Of a DNA stretch of 64,000 bases, positions 37,558 to 46,329 are shown piece after piece. Origin of the DNA: an uncultured Methanolobus sp. (lineage in GTDB: Archaea; Halobacteriota; Methanosarcinia; Methanosarcinales; Methanosarcinaceae); contig NZ_OY762426.1 of assembly GCF_963665675.1 (NCBI RefSeq), forward strand, positions 992,001-1,056,000, written 5' to 3'. A program made the translations under genes and the position numbers. Below the pieces are notes generated by a model that was given only the letters and a program-made list of their open reading frames with translations, was not told where the DNA came from and did not search any database. Every line of letters starts with the position of its first letter. The stretch's first letter is position 1.

Positions 37558-37998
37558 TCAGTAAGATGCGTGGATCTTAGCTTTAAGAGTTGTATCTTTG
37601 GCTTCACTCCATGTCACGTCAAGAGAAATGTTCGCTTTCCAGCCGGTTTTATGTTTAAAGCTTATCTTCTCGCCTTTTTTCACGCCTTTCTTATTCAGGA
37701 TGGTGTCGTTTCCATCTTTGACAACAATATCCCAGGTGCCCTCATCAGGAGACGTGATCTCAAAATTACCGGAAATCGTTACCCATGCCGTTGTCTGGGA
37801 TACTGACTGGTGACCTTTGCCATTTTTAACATTAAGATTAAAAGTGATGTCTTTACTTGCTCCAAGGATTACTTCTTCCTGATACAGCTTCATCAGTTTT
37901 TCTAACTGGGCATCACTAATACCAATATGTGCCATTATGTCATTGTGTACTGCAGTCATAGTTCCAACGAGTTCTGTATTTTCTACTTGTCCTGTCAT
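37558..37998 (-). CDS. Hypothetical protein, probable beta-sandwich
   Basis: This 146-residue protein is from the ATG at 37998, which follows AGGAGAG; the frame is open to 38049 without such a site. I do not recognise a family. The first 55 residues are helical (DAQLEKLMKLYQEEVILG). The rest alternates hydrophobic and polar residues (TTAWVTISGNFEIT, TWDIVVKDGNDTIL, WKANISLDVTW), consistent with a beta-sandwich. There is no signal peptide, so it is cytoplasmic. It has its own terminator and stands alone between the S-layer-type gene and the DUF2278 gene. Confidence 0.65.
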   Translation of the reverse strand: MTGQVENTELVGTMTAVHNDIMAHIGISDAQLEKLMKLYQEEVILGASKDITFNLNVKNGKGHQSVSQTTAWVTISGNFEITSPDEGTWDIVVKDGNDTILNKKGVKKGEKISFKHKTGWKANISLDVTWSEAKDTTLKAKIHASY

Positions 37999-38183
37999 TT
38001 TGTTTCTCTCCTGTTTGACCCAGTAACCAGCTGCATGAAACCTGCCCAAACATAGATACTTTTGATGGACAGATCAAAAAAACACAGATGTTTGGTACAT
38101 CTGATATGTTGCGAGAAATATAAAACTATTGGGTATAATTTAGATAAGGTTGTCATGAATAGATAATGTTGAGCTGAAGGAAA

Positions 38184-39227
38184 TCAGAAGACAATGGTCC
38201 ATCCGGACCGGACTTCTCTGCTACTGTACTTCACTTCATGCATGAGCTTTCCCTGATTATCGTAAAGACTGATGGTTCCACCACTATTGGCAAGGATTAC
38301 TCCTTTTCCAGAGAACAGTATTCTTGTACCGGAACCTGCACGAATTTTGCCTTTAAGATTTGATATCCTACCTGCTGCATCTTTAAGGGACCATCCGGCA
38401 AGGTCAATTGTCTTTGGTGAAGCGTTGAAGAGAGTAACGGACTCTTTACCGGAATCAACTCCTTGCGGATTCACAAGAGCACCGACAATAAGGACAGAAC
38501 CAGCCTCTATAGACTCAGGTTCTTCTACATCGCATACATTAAATGAAGTCTCAGGTGTTTTTTGCACAGGAGCACCAGATAAGCAATGCCCAGTGGAATC
38601 ATCGGTGTTAAAGCACTGTGACTGGAAAGCCAGGAAAATACCAACCCAGCGGTTCTCTTCAGGCAGATGAATAATCAGGCCACCATCCTGATACGGTGCA
38701 TCATCATGCTGCCATTTCTCTGAATTGCCCTGATTCATGTGAATATCATGAATTCCGCTGCCAGGTCTGAAACCAAAGAAACTGTCAGGTAAAAATGACT
38801 CTGGCCCCCATCTCTCTCCGAAAGCATAAATCATACCGCCATCCATCGCGGCGGCTTTCTCTACATATTTCTGGATAAGTTCATTGAGATCATTGGAAGG
38901 ACCGGGGATATCGCAATCCAGAGGAACCATTTTTGAAGTATCGAAAAGTCCTCCACGGACATAATCCAAACACAGACCCTTCGATTTCCGGTCAATATTC
39001 CTGTAACCCATTTCAAGATTCTGAAGCTTTTCAATTATAGGATGAATGAAGTTATCATCAACAAAATAGAGTAACTCAGACGGAGTCACTCTGGAATTCA
39101 CATTTACAGCTACCCGATGCTCATTTTTTCCATCATGAACAAGTATCTGATAGTGAGCATTTTTGCCCTTCCCTCGTTTACAATCTTTTGGTTTGCCTTT
39201 CAATATCCCATAATTTTCAAGAGACAT
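38184..39227 (-). CDS. DUF2278 (YukJ-like) protein with lamin-tail-like C-terminus
   Basis: The 347-residue protein starts YGILKGKPKDCKRGKGKNAH and continues VAVNVNSRVTPSELLYFVDD, the DUF2278 pattern seen in B. subtilis YukJ. It has SGIHDIHMNQGNS followed by DGGLIIHLPEENRWVGIFLAFQ in the centre. The last 100 residues, with LFNASPKTIDLAGWSLKDAA and LYDNQGKLMHEVKYS, look like a lamin-tail (LTD) immunoglobulin fold. The role is unknown; LTD domains are often fused to nucleases or surface proteins, and the His-Asp-Ile-His segment might bind metal. Confidence 0.8.
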   Translation of the reverse strand: MSLENYGILKGKPKDCKRGKGKNAHYQILVHDGKNEHRVAVNVNSRVTPSELLYFVDDNFIHPIIEKLQNLEMGYRNIDRKSKGLCLDYVRGGLFDTSKMVPLDCDIPGPSNDLNELIQKYVEKAAAMDGGMIYAFGERWGPESFLPDSFFGFRPGSGIHDIHMNQGNSEKWQHDDAPYQDGGLIIHLPEENRWVGIFLAFQSQCFNTDDSTGHCLSGAPVQKTPETSFNVCDVEEPESIEAGSVLIVGALVNPQGVDSGKESVTLFNASPKTIDLAGWSLKDAAGRISNLKGKIRAGSGTRILFSGKGVILANSGGTISLYDNQGKLMHEVKYSSREVRSGWTIVF

Positions 39228-39292
39228 AATGAGACTTACTCTGCAACCGAATTAAAAGTTTTCCGTACTTTGTTTCCTAATTTCAGAGTCGT

Positions 39293-39763
39293 TTAAGCAA
39301 AATGTGCAACTTTGGGCTTCAGGCCAGCTACGTTAAATGCATCTTTTATTGGAGTTAAAGGGCGTTTCTTACTGTAAAAAAGATGTGAAGAACAATCACA
39401 ATCACTTGAGCCAAACCCGGAAATTGAGTAATTCAAACTGAATTCCAGTTCCCTTGAGAGTTCGCATTCAACTGCCTTGTCTGTAATGGCATATACAACA
39501 GAAATAAGTTCAAATTCCTGTGAAACAGAGAGATAATCCACATGCCAGCGTGGTTTCTTGTTTTTCTCCAGTGAAAGCAGCACATGTCTTTTCAGTCTTT
39601 TAAGACCACCACTTCCAAGCGCAGAACCGACATATACATGGTACCCTTTTGAAAAACCAATGCTTTTGAGGCGGCCTGCATCAAGGACATGGCTTCCGTT
39701 TTTGAATATAAGACAGTAAACACCTTTTTCAGAAATATCCGGGAAGGTCCTTTTGTCCTGCAT
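39293..39763 (-). CDS. DUF123 GIY-YIG-type protein
   Basis: The 156-residue protein matches DUF123: KGVYCLIFKNGS, KGYHVYVGSALGSGGLKRLKRH, PRWHVDYLS and FGSSDCDCSSHLFY. DUF123 is a divergent branch of the GIY-YIG nuclease fold; the Y-V-Y-V-G and the arginine-rich turn correspond to the GIY-YIG core, and the WH-DYL and CxCxSHL motifs are family-specific. It is widespread in archaea, sometimes fused to endonuclease III. A nuclease role is likely but untested in this organism. Confidence 0.83.
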   Translation of the reverse strand: MQDKRTFPDISEKGVYCLIFKNGSHVLDAGRLKSIGFSKGYHVYVGSALGSGGLKRLKRHVLLSLEKNKKPRWHVDYLSVSQEFELISVVYAITDKAVECELSRELEFSLNYSISGFGSSDCDCSSHLFYSKKRPLTPIKDAFNVAGLKPKVAHFA

Positions 39764-39870
39764 ACTGAAGAAAAAGCAAAGAAAGCATTAAATCGTTTCC
39801 TGCCAAACCTTCAGTGATTAATCCAAAAAGAATTAAAAGAAACAAAAAAGCAAAAGAAGGGAAGGAACAA

Positions 39871-40230
39871 ATGACAGATGGAATAAAGGAAGCAAAAGAT
39901 GTGAAAGGTTTCCAGCCAAGGGCTGTAACCTATGCAAAAAAGATGGACGATGATTTCTCAGAAGCTGTAGCCGGATTATATAGTTCAGTCTGGGAAGAAA
40001 AAGAAGGTGGACTTTCCAAGAAACAAAAACACCTTCTGGTATTTGCAATTGCATGTTCAGACCAGAAAACAAAAAGTGCTGTGAAAATCCTCCAGAGGCT
40101 GAAGAAATATGGTGTAACCGCACAGGAGATCAAAGATGTTATAATGATTGCCGCCTGGACAGGCGGCATACAGAATTTCACCAACCTCAGCCCTGAAGTC
40201 CTTAAAGAAATGGAAAGACTGGAGTTCTGA
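39871..40230 (+). CDS. Carboxymuconolactone-decarboxylase-like protein
   Basis: This 119-residue protein has the AhpD/CMD all-helical pattern: FSEAVAGLYSSVWEEKEGGL, KKQKHLLVFAIACSDQK, KYGVTAQEIKDVIMIAAWTG. It lacks the CxxC redox pair; only one cysteine remains at the position of the first. It is therefore unlikely to be a peroxidase partner. The start at ATG 39871 follows GGAAGGAAC; the frame is open to 39814. Confidence 0.75.
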   Translation: MTDGIKEAKDVKGFQPRAVTYAKKMDDDFSEAVAGLYSSVWEEKEGGLSKKQKHLLVFAIACSDQKTKSAVKILQRLKKYGVTAQEIKDVIMIAAWTGGIQNFTNLSPEVLKEMERLEF

Positions 40231-40239
40231 ACTTTCCTC

Positions 40240-40527
40240 TCAAAGTATATCATATAATGGCAGCAGGTATCGAATCAGAACATATATCTGGATCAATAGA
40301 ATAAGTGGCATTCCTATTGTAAAAGACGAGTGTTTTGTTTTATGGCGGAAACGATACATGCCTGCCAGAGAACCAATGCTGCCTCCGATAATTGCAACCA
40401 TGAACAGGGTTTTTTCAGGAATCCTGAATGCACTTTTTTTTGCTTTTATTTTGTCAGACCACATAAGGTAAAATCCAATAATATTTACCAGCAGCAAATA
40501 CATAAGAATTATAAAGGATGTATCCAT
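40240..40527 (-). CDS. DUF1294 small membrane protein
   Basis: This 95-residue protein has MWSDKIKAKKSAFRIPE, then GGSIGSLAGMYRFRHKTKH, the DUF1294 signature, between two or three transmembrane helices. Family members are inner-membrane proteins of unknown role, sometimes fused to cold-shock domains. It is convergent with the CMD-like gene, the stops being 9 bp apart. Confidence 0.85.
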   Translation of the reverse strand: MDTSFIILMYLLLVNIIGFYLMWSDKIKAKKSAFRIPEKTLFMVAIIGGSIGSLAGMYRFRHKTKHSSFTIGMPLILLIQIYVLIRYLLPLYDIL

Positions 40528-40633
40528 AGCCTTTATTTCACCAGAAAACGTATAAGTTTTTCCAAAAATGTGCCTAAAGACTCATTTTTAGATAACGCTT
40601 ATGGTATTTTCTAAAAATAAAGAATTGGGTGGT

Positions 40634-41056
40634 ATGTTGACTAAAAAGTGGATGATACTAATTACAATACTTATGCTTGCAGCTGTGCTTGTCAGCGGAT
40701 GTGCAGACAATGCAGATGATACTGCAATGGAAGAAGAAACAGTAGAAGAAACAACAGCAACTGAAGATACTGTTGATGATGCAGTAACTGTTACAGAAGG
40801 TAAAGACTATGCTGTAAGAATGGAATACTACGGTGCAATGAAGCCTGCTGAGCTTGAACTCAATAAAGGTGATACAATAGCATGGAGAAACTACAAGCCT
40901 CAGGGAACATACACACTTGTAAGTGATGACGGACTCTTTGAGGATCAGGAAATGGACTCCAATGATGCTTATTCCTACACCTTCACCGAAAGTGGAACTT
41001 TCACATTCAGCGTTGTAGATACACCTGACATGACCCTCACGGTCACAGTGAACTGA
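40634..41056 (+). CDS. Lipoprotein with cupredoxin-like domain lacking copper ligands
   Basis: The 140-residue protein has a lipoprotein signal, LAAVLVSGC, with cysteine at the cleavage site, then an acidic linker of EETVEETTAT type and a C-terminal domain shaped like plastocyanin/amicyanin (AELELNKGDTIAWRNYK, GTYTLVSDDG, SYTFTESGTFTFSVV). The histidine expected after the WRN strand is replaced (KPQGTYTL) and the C-terminal Cys-His-Met ligands are absent; the mature domain has no His or Cys except the lipid-bearing one. It would be surface anchored. Start ATG 40634 follows GGGTGG. Confidence 0.75.
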   Translation: MLTKKWMILITILMLAAVLVSGCADNADDTAMEEETVEETTATEDTVDDAVTVTEGKDYAVRMEYYGAMKPAELELNKGDTIAWRNYKPQGTYTLVSDDGLFEDQEMDSNDAYSYTFTESGTFTFSVVDTPDMTLTVTVN

Positions 41057-41084
41057 TCAGAGGTGCAAAGCTCCGATCACCACT

Positions 41085-41492
41085 TTATTCCTCTTTTTTA
41101 AAGTCCAGTGAAATGGAATTCATGCAGTATCGTTTGCCTGTAGGTTCAGGCCCACCATCAAAAACATGCCCAAGATGACTTCCACAGCGACTGCAGACAA
41201 CCTCTGTCCTTTCCATAAGATGACTGTGATCATCTTTCAGTGAGACTTTATTCTCAGTAATAGGTTTGAAAAAACTTGGCCAGCCTGTACCGGAATCATA
41301 TTTAGCATCAGAACTGAACAATTCCTGACCGCAGGCTGCACAGAGATAAATTCCCTTTTCCTTATTTGCGTAGTATTTACCTGTAAAAGCTGCTTCCGTG
41401 CCTTTTTGTCTTAATACTATGAACTGATCCTTTGTTAGTAATTCTTTCCACTGCTCTTCCGACTTTTCAATAGTATCTGCCGTATCTGCCAT
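41085..41492 (-). CDS. msrB: Peptide-methionine (R)-S-oxide reductase
   Basis: This 135-residue protein is a complete MsrB. Zinc is held by C51-X2-C54 (CAACG) and C100-X2-C103 (CSRCG). The catalytic cysteine is C123 in RYCMNS, and SGTGWPSF and GHVFDGGP are present. It repairs methionine-R-sulfoxide in proteins. The resolving cysteine seen in some MsrBs is not obvious. The start follows GGGAG. Confidence 0.95.
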   Translation of the reverse strand: MADTADTIEKSEEQWKELLTKDQFIVLRQKGTEAAFTGKYYANKEKGIYLCAACGQELFSSDAKYDSGTGWPSFFKPITENKVSLKDDHSHLMERTEVVCSRCGSHLGHVFDGGPEPTGKRYCMNSISLDFKKEE

Positions 41493-41692
41493 GTTAAAAC
41501 TCCCATTGAAATGGTGTGGATATTAGGATAAAAAGGTGTCGTGGACTGAAAATACTGAAAAAATAGCGAAGAACAAGTAAAATTAGTAAAATGAGCAGAT
41601 AAATATAAATATTATTTATGAGAGAATAAATATCATTGAATAAAATGTCAATATTGAGTTCAACATTTGGGTAAAATCACAGGGGAAACAAC

Positions 41693-42022
41693 ATGTCGGA
41701 TTGGATCAACTACTATGAAGACAATAAGCAGACAGCATTGATGAGAATTAAGAACATGGCTCTATCTTCAGGTTACAGCCGTGAACTCAGCTGCTGGGTT
41801 AACAAATACCTGGATCCATTTTCAGTTGCAAGGACAATAGCAGAAGAGAGAAAAGAAAGCCTGGACCCTTTTTCCAGAATTCGTATGGAAGCTGAGAAGG
41901 ATCTTGAATTCACGTTGCTGCGGGCAAATCGAAATGACAGGAGTGACTGTGAGATCATTTTTTTTGAAAGCAACCTCTTGCTTATGTTCAATCTTATGCT
42001 TAAACACATAAGGACTGCATAA
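41693..42022 (+). CDS. Hypothetical protein, helical
   Basis: This 109-residue protein follows AGGGGAAAC, a good ribosome site. It is predicted mostly helical and charged, with two copies of a DPFS motif (YLDPFSVARTIAEER, SLDPFSRIRMEAEKD) about 20 residues apart, which suggests a short internal duplication. The C-terminus, LLLMFNLMLKHIRTA, is hydrophobic but too short for a clear membrane span. No family recognised. It precedes gpmI by 90 bp in the same direction. Confidence 0.6.
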   Translation: MSDWINYYEDNKQTALMRIKNMALSSGYSRELSCWVNKYLDPFSVARTIAEERKESLDPFSRIRMEAEKDLEFTLLRANRNDRSDCEIIFFESNLLLMFNLMLKHIRTA

Positions 42023-42112
42023 GCCAATGCAGGAACTTCTTCCTAATACTTAAAAGTGGTTCATGTTAACCGATACAATGCATTTAAGAGGCATCGAAAC
42101 AATTCTGAATTC

Positions 42113-43660
42113 ATGTCATATGAGAATGGACCACTTTTACTGATGATACTTGACGGCTGGGGATACACAACCGAAGAGAAAGGAAATGCAGTAATGACTG
42201 CAAAAACCCCGGTACTTGATTCACTTTTAGAGAAATACCCGTCCTGCTTGCTGCAGGTTTCAGGAGAGGGAGTAGGACTTCCTGAAGGACAGATGGGAAA
42301 CTCAGAGGTAGGACACCTGAACATCGGTGCCGGTAGAATCGTCTACCAGGACCTTACACGCATTAATAAAGACATAAAAGAGGGTTCTTTTTTCAAAAAT
42401 CAGGTCTTGCTTGAAGCCATGGAAAATGTGAAGAACAAAAACTCAGCACTGCACCTTATGGGCCTATTCTCATACGGTGGCGTTCACAGTCATATGGACC
42501 ACATGAGAGCACTTGTGGAAATGGCAAAAAAGGAAGGTGTTGAGGAAGTTTACATTCACACATTCCTAGACGGCAGGGACGTACCTCCGCAGACTGCTCT
42601 TAAGGACATGAAAGCTCATGAGGAATTCTGCAAGAGCACAGGGATTGCAAAAACAGCAACTGTAAGTGGAAGGTACTATGCAATGGATCGTGACAAACGC
42701 TGGGAACGCATACATCTGGCATACGATGCACTGACACTTGGGGAAGGTATCCTTGCAGATGGTGCTGTTTCAGCCGTAAGTATGGCTTATGAGCGCGGCG
42801 AGAATGATGAATTTGTGAAACCTACTGTTATTACCGATGAAAATAGGAAACCTGTTGCAACTGTAAAAGATGGAGATTCAGTAATCTTTTTCAATTTCCG
42901 TCCTGACAGAGCAAGGCAGATGACCTACGCATTTGTGAACGATGATTTTGATGGTTTTGAGAGAAAAGTAAAGCCACAGGTTCATTATGTCTGCATGGCT
43001 GAATATGATGAGAATCTGGATATTCCAATCGCATACCCACCAGAGACAATCACCAATACTCTGGGAGAAGTCCTGAGTGAGAACAACAAAAAACAGCTCC
43101 GTATAGCTGAGACTGAAAAGTATGCTCACGTTACGTTCTTCTTCAACGGTGGTGTTGAAAAGGAAAATGAAGGAGAAGACAGGTGTCTTGTATCTTCACC
43201 TGATGTTGCTACTTATGACATGAAACCTGAAATGAGTGCGTATGAAGTCACAGAGCAGCTTCTGGAAAAGATACAATCTGGCAAATATGACGCAATTGTT
43301 CTCAATTTTGCCAACATGGATATGGTTGGGCACACCGGAATTGTGAATGCAGCTATCAAAGCGATTGAAACTGTGGATGAATGTGTTGGCAAGATCATCG
43401 ATGCACTCCTGGAGAAGGGCGGAGCTGCACTCATAACAGCAGACCACGGTAATGCTGAGAAAATGATTGACTACAAAACCGGCAAGCCACATACTGCGCA
43501 CACATCAAATCCTGTCAGGTGTATTCTTGTAAACGGACCGGAAGGAGCAAAGTTACATGATGGTAAGCTTTCAGACCTTGCGCCTACAATGCTTGAGATA
43601 ATGAAAATAGAACAACCTGCTGAGATGACAGGAGTTTCACTTATCAAAAAAAGTAAATAA
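42113..43660 (+). CDS. gpmI: 2,3-bisphosphoglycerate-independent phosphoglycerate mutase
   Basis: The 515-residue protein matches the bacterial-type iPGM in length and motifs: MILDGWG at the first metal site, the nucleophile serine in [52 protein letters not shown] and ITADHGNAE. It interconverts 3- and 2-phosphoglycerate in gluconeogenesis and glycolysis. The frame is open to 42056, but the ATG at 42113 puts the start a few residues before the conserved core as in other members. Most archaea have the apgM type, so this bacterial-type enzyme is a feature of Methanosarcinales. Confidence 0.95.
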   Translation: MSYENGPLLLMILDGWGYTTEEKGNAVMTAKTPVLDSLLEKYPSCLLQVSGEGVGLPEGQMGNSEVGHLNIGAGRIVYQDLTRINKDIKEGSFFKNQVLLEAMENVKNKNSALHLMGLFSYGGVHSHMDHMRALVEMAKKEGVEEVYIHTFLDGRDVPPQTALKDMKAHEEFCKSTGIAKTATVSGRYYAMDRDKRWERIHLAYDALTLGEGILADGAVSAVSMAYERGENDEFVKPTVITDENRKPVATVKDGDSVIFFNFRPDRARQMTYAFVNDDFDGFERKVKPQVHYVCMAEYDENLDIPIAYPPETITNTLGEVLSENNKKQLRIAETEKYAHVTFFFNGGVEKENEGEDRCLVSSPDVATYDMKPEMSAYEVTEQLLEKIQSGKYDAIVLNFANMDMVGHTGIVNAAIKAIETVDECVGKIIDALLEKGGAALITADHGNAEKMIDYKTGKPHTAHTSNPVRCILVNGPEGAKLHDGKLSDLAPTMLEIMKIEQPAEMTGVSLIKKSK

Positions 43661-43712
43661 CATAACCATAAATATTATGTTGTAAATACCTCTTTATTAT
43701 TCAGGTGGGAAT

Positions 43713-44303
43713 GTGGGAACAAAAGGGATAACAGCATTCAGACTGATTATCAGTTTCATAATACTTCTTTTAGTTTTCGATACATTGTATGCACATTTTG
43801 ATTATTACCCTACATATGATGAAATGAAAGAAGACTTGCCATTGTCATATTCACCTCTTATTAAAGTAGGTCAATTATGGGCTATCTCACAAAACCAGAG
43901 AATTACCCTTGAAACAGAAATACCTCGATTACCTGACAGCAACCTACCTGTTTACAAAGGAAATAGTTCAACTGCTATTTTGAAAATCAATTTTTCAGAC
44001 TCTGCGAATATTTCAAACATAAATGATGATGAAATTTATTTTGTAATAAACAGTGATTCTATACAAGAAAGTGAAACCATTGCAGGAAATTTAGAAGTTT
44101 TAGGTGACTCAAAAATAGAAAAATCCGAAGATTACATTATGGATGAATTAAAAAATGGAGAGTTCTCACTTTCTGAAGGGAATTATCCCATGTCAGCGCT
44201 TGGAAGAGTGAAAATTCAGAGTCTGGAACTTGTTTATTTTGGGCTTTTTGACAATTATGGTATGCAAATAGGAGAAAAACATACTATCCGGCATGGAAAA
44301 TAG
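43713..44303 (+). CDS. Hypothetical membrane-anchored protein
   Basis: This 196-residue protein starts with GTG at 43713 after AGGTGGGA. It has one N-terminal membrane helix (ITAFRLIISFIILLLVF), then an extracellular domain with no motif I recognise. The composition (ATI LKINF, EIYFVINSDSI, RVKIQSLELVYFGLF) suggests a beta-rich fold. Its helix-plus-short-tail N-terminus resembles that of the matrixin at 57524. It is convergent with fen. Confidence 0.6.
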   Translation: MGTKGITAFRLIISFIILLLVFDTLYAHFDYYPTYDEMKEDLPLSYSPLIKVGQLWAISQNQRITLETEIPRLPDSNLPVYKGNSSTAILKINFSDSANISNINDDEIYFVINSDSIQESETIAGNLEVLGDSKIEKSEDYIMDELKNGEFSLSEGNYPMSALGRVKIQSLELVYFGLFDNYGMQIGEKHTIRHGK

Positions 44304-44374
44304 AGGCCATTACATCCAATTATGGAAACAAAATTCTATTCATCAAAGCAACCATTAATTGAAAAGCTACCAGT

Positions 44375-45391
44375 TTAGAACCATTTATCAAGGGTACTCT
44401 GGCCGCTTCCTGAAGAAGCTTCGAGGCGTTCCAGAGCCTTTGTTACCCTGTCCTCTGAGAAATCATGTTCTGTGCAGAGGAAGGATATTACTGCTGATGA
44501 ATCAGGTTTATTCCATTTTAGAGAATAATCATCGGTGACCGGTGGTGACTTGAAGAACTCTTTGATTCCTTCGAGATTCTCGATTTCCAGACTTTTTTCC
44601 TGAAGAATATTTTCTATACTGCCGTGTTCTTTTACGAGCTTAAGAGCTGTTTTCGGGCCAACTCCCTCGATGCCATCGTTATAATCGGTACCTACACAAA
44701 GAGCAATATCAATAAGTTGTAACTGGTCAATTCCCAGTTCATCCAGATTTTCCCTGAGATCGATGAGTTCAGGTTTAACATCCACATAGATATTCTTCTT
44801 TGGGAGTTTTCTCTTGCCTGAAACTGTAAGGTTTCTTACAACTTTTGGAGAACCGAAAAGCAGTGAATCGTAATCCTGGGATGCAATCCTGTCAGCATCT
44901 CCTTTTTTCACCATATAGGAGGCCTGTGCCTCACCTTCTGAAGGAGCATCGACATAGGGAATACCCATAGCATTTAGCAGTTTCTTTGAATCCTCAACAA
45001 TCGTTGCATCAACTTTAGCAGATGCCTGCGCGTATTTGTATGCCTCTTCAGCAAGTCCTTTTTCCTTTGCTTCAGCCCACTTTGCTTTGGCATTTTCGCG
45101 GACCTCGGTACGTTTCTGTATAGTTAATGACTTGAACTCAGGTGGCTTGCCATCGAAAACAAAAACAGGTTTCACTCCAGCCTCAACTATGTTGGTCATC
45201 CTGTAAAGAATACCAGACAAATGTGATGTAACATTGCCCCGAGAATCTTTAAGGGGAGTACCATCCCTCTGTCGAATGATACTTAAGAACTGGTAAAGTG
45301 TGTTAAAGGCATCTATTGCCACTGTATTTAATGAAAGGTCAGATACTTCGATCGTTCTCCTCTGAAGGAGATCTCCTATATCAACACCCAT
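44375..45391 (-). CDS. fen: Flap endonuclease 1
   Basis: The 338-residue protein is a standard archaeal FEN1. It begins MGVDIGDLL, has the metal-site residues in [40 protein letters not shown] and [15 protein letters not shown], and ends in a PCNA-binding PIP box, QSTLDKWF. It removes 5' flaps in Okazaki-fragment maturation and repair. It lies 41 bp after the TrmO-like gene, likely in one transcript. Confidence 0.97.
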   Translation of the reverse strand: MGVDIGDLLQRRTIEVSDLSLNTVAIDAFNTLYQFLSIIRQRDGTPLKDSRGNVTSHLSGILYRMTNIVEAGVKPVFVFDGKPPEFKSLTIQKRTEVRENAKAKWAEAKEKGLAEEAYKYAQASAKVDATIVEDSKKLLNAMGIPYVDAPSEGEAQASYMVKKGDADRIASQDYDSLLFGSPKVVRNLTVSGKRKLPKKNIYVDVKPELIDLRENLDELGIDQLQLIDIALCVGTDYNDGIEGVGPKTALKLVKEHGSIENILQEKSLEIENLEGIKEFFKSPPVTDDYSLKWNKPDSSAVISFLCTEHDFSEDRVTKALERLEASSGSGQSTLDKWF

Positions 45392-45432
45392 GAAGAATCG
45401 TAATATATAGTAATTTAAATGTCGTTAAGCCC

Positions 45433-45747
45433 TCAGGCCTCAGTTGTTATAAATCCATTGCATTCCAGTCGCACATCGATGACAGAATCATCATTTGCAT
45501 CTATCTTTCCTACTTTAAGGATATTTCCCACCCTGTCTATAAATTGGGTTTTGCTAATCCGTACCTGATGCAGGTCGCTGGATTCTTTATTTTTGTGGAC
45601 AACCACAAGACTATGCTGATCAGTTTCATCCTTACTTAACTTTGACATCATGTTCTTCACAAGCTGTTCAAAGTCAGAGTAGATGAGAATCTCAGAGCAT
45701 TTTCCGGCTTTTTTGATAATACCAATAGGTTCTAAATTAATGCGCAT
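45433..45747 (-). CDS. Short TrmO/TsaA-like protein
   Basis: This 104-residue protein resembles the tRNA methyltransferase TrmO (UPF0066) at both ends: LEPIGIIKKAG at the start and RVGNILKVGKIDANDDSVID near the end, which parallels the family's EGNVLKVxGIDALDGTPVLDIKP. The centre, usually holding the R-x-RPNPIG SAM-binding segment, is missing; only a VVVHKNKES stretch remains. TrmO methylates t6A37 of tRNA. This small version may have lost catalysis. The start follows GAGGTG. The similarity is my own comparison and is moderate. Confidence 0.5.
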   Translation of the reverse strand: MRINLEPIGIIKKAGKCSEILIYSDFEQLVKNMMSKLSKDETDQHSLVVVHKNKESSDLHQVRISKTQFIDRVGNILKVGKIDANDDSVIDVRLECNGFITTEA

Positions 45748-45856
45748 ATACGCACCTCTTATAGATAGAAAGTATTTCTCATCACTCTACTACAATATAG
45801 TTAATATGGTTTTCGGGACTTTGCATATTTATATTTATCAGCAATGATAATACAAA

Positions 45857-46180
45857 TTACCTGTACCTTCTCCTGTCCATTGAATCCATTACATCATCCA
45901 TCTTAATGAGAACCTCATTCATACGTGAATCAAGGTTATTTTCAACACTCTGAACATTAATCCTTAAAGAACGCTCTTTTGCTTCAAGCATATTATCGAT
46001 CTTACGCAGACGCATATCTACTAAAAGGATCATACCGGCCAGTGCACCAACCATTACCATTGCAGAAAGTATAATTAAAGTATTTGCGGAGCTGTATTTG
46101 AATCTACCAAGCCATTCGTAGGTAAGTACAAACGAAGATACGACCATTACAACTGAGAATAATATATCTCTGGTTTCCAT
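45857..46180 (-). CDS. Small membrane protein with coiled coil
   Basis: This 107-residue protein has two transmembrane helices (about 6-26 and 34-55) followed by a charged coiled coil (IDNMLEAKERSLRINVQSVE...MNEVLIKMDDVMDSMDRRRYR) facing the cytoplasm. A GAGGGAA ribosome site precedes ATG. No known family is recognised. It is divergent from the presenilin-type gene, with an inverted repeat between them. Confidence 0.65.
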   Translation of the reverse strand: METRDILFSVVMVVSSFVLTYEWLGRFKYSSANTLIILSAMVMVGALAGMILLVDMRLRKIDNMLEAKERSLRINVQSVENNLDSRMNEVLIKMDDVMDSMDRRRYR

Positions 46181-46256
46181 TCTGTTCCCTCATTATTAAT
46201 ATGGAGCTTTTTGATATTTATATTATTTAACTCTATTTTTTTAAAAGAGAATCACT

Positions 46257-46278
46257 TAAATACTGTACAGAGTATTTA
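46257..46278. promoter_or_regulatory. Inverted repeat in the divergent promoter region
   Basis: TAAATACT, six bases, AGTATTTA is a perfect 8-bp inverted repeat between the small membrane protein gene (46180, minus) and the presenilin-type gene (46330, plus). A TATA-like ATATAATAAT follows at 46291. It could be an operator acting on one or both genes. Confidence 0.4.
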
Positions 46279-46329
46279 CTACTCATAATTATATAATAAT
46301 TGAATATTTATATATTTGGAGTTGCTGAG

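Noticed and set aside
42056..42112. N-terminal extension of GpmI
   Set aside because: The extra 19 residues are not part of the conserved enzyme, which begins just before MILDGWG.
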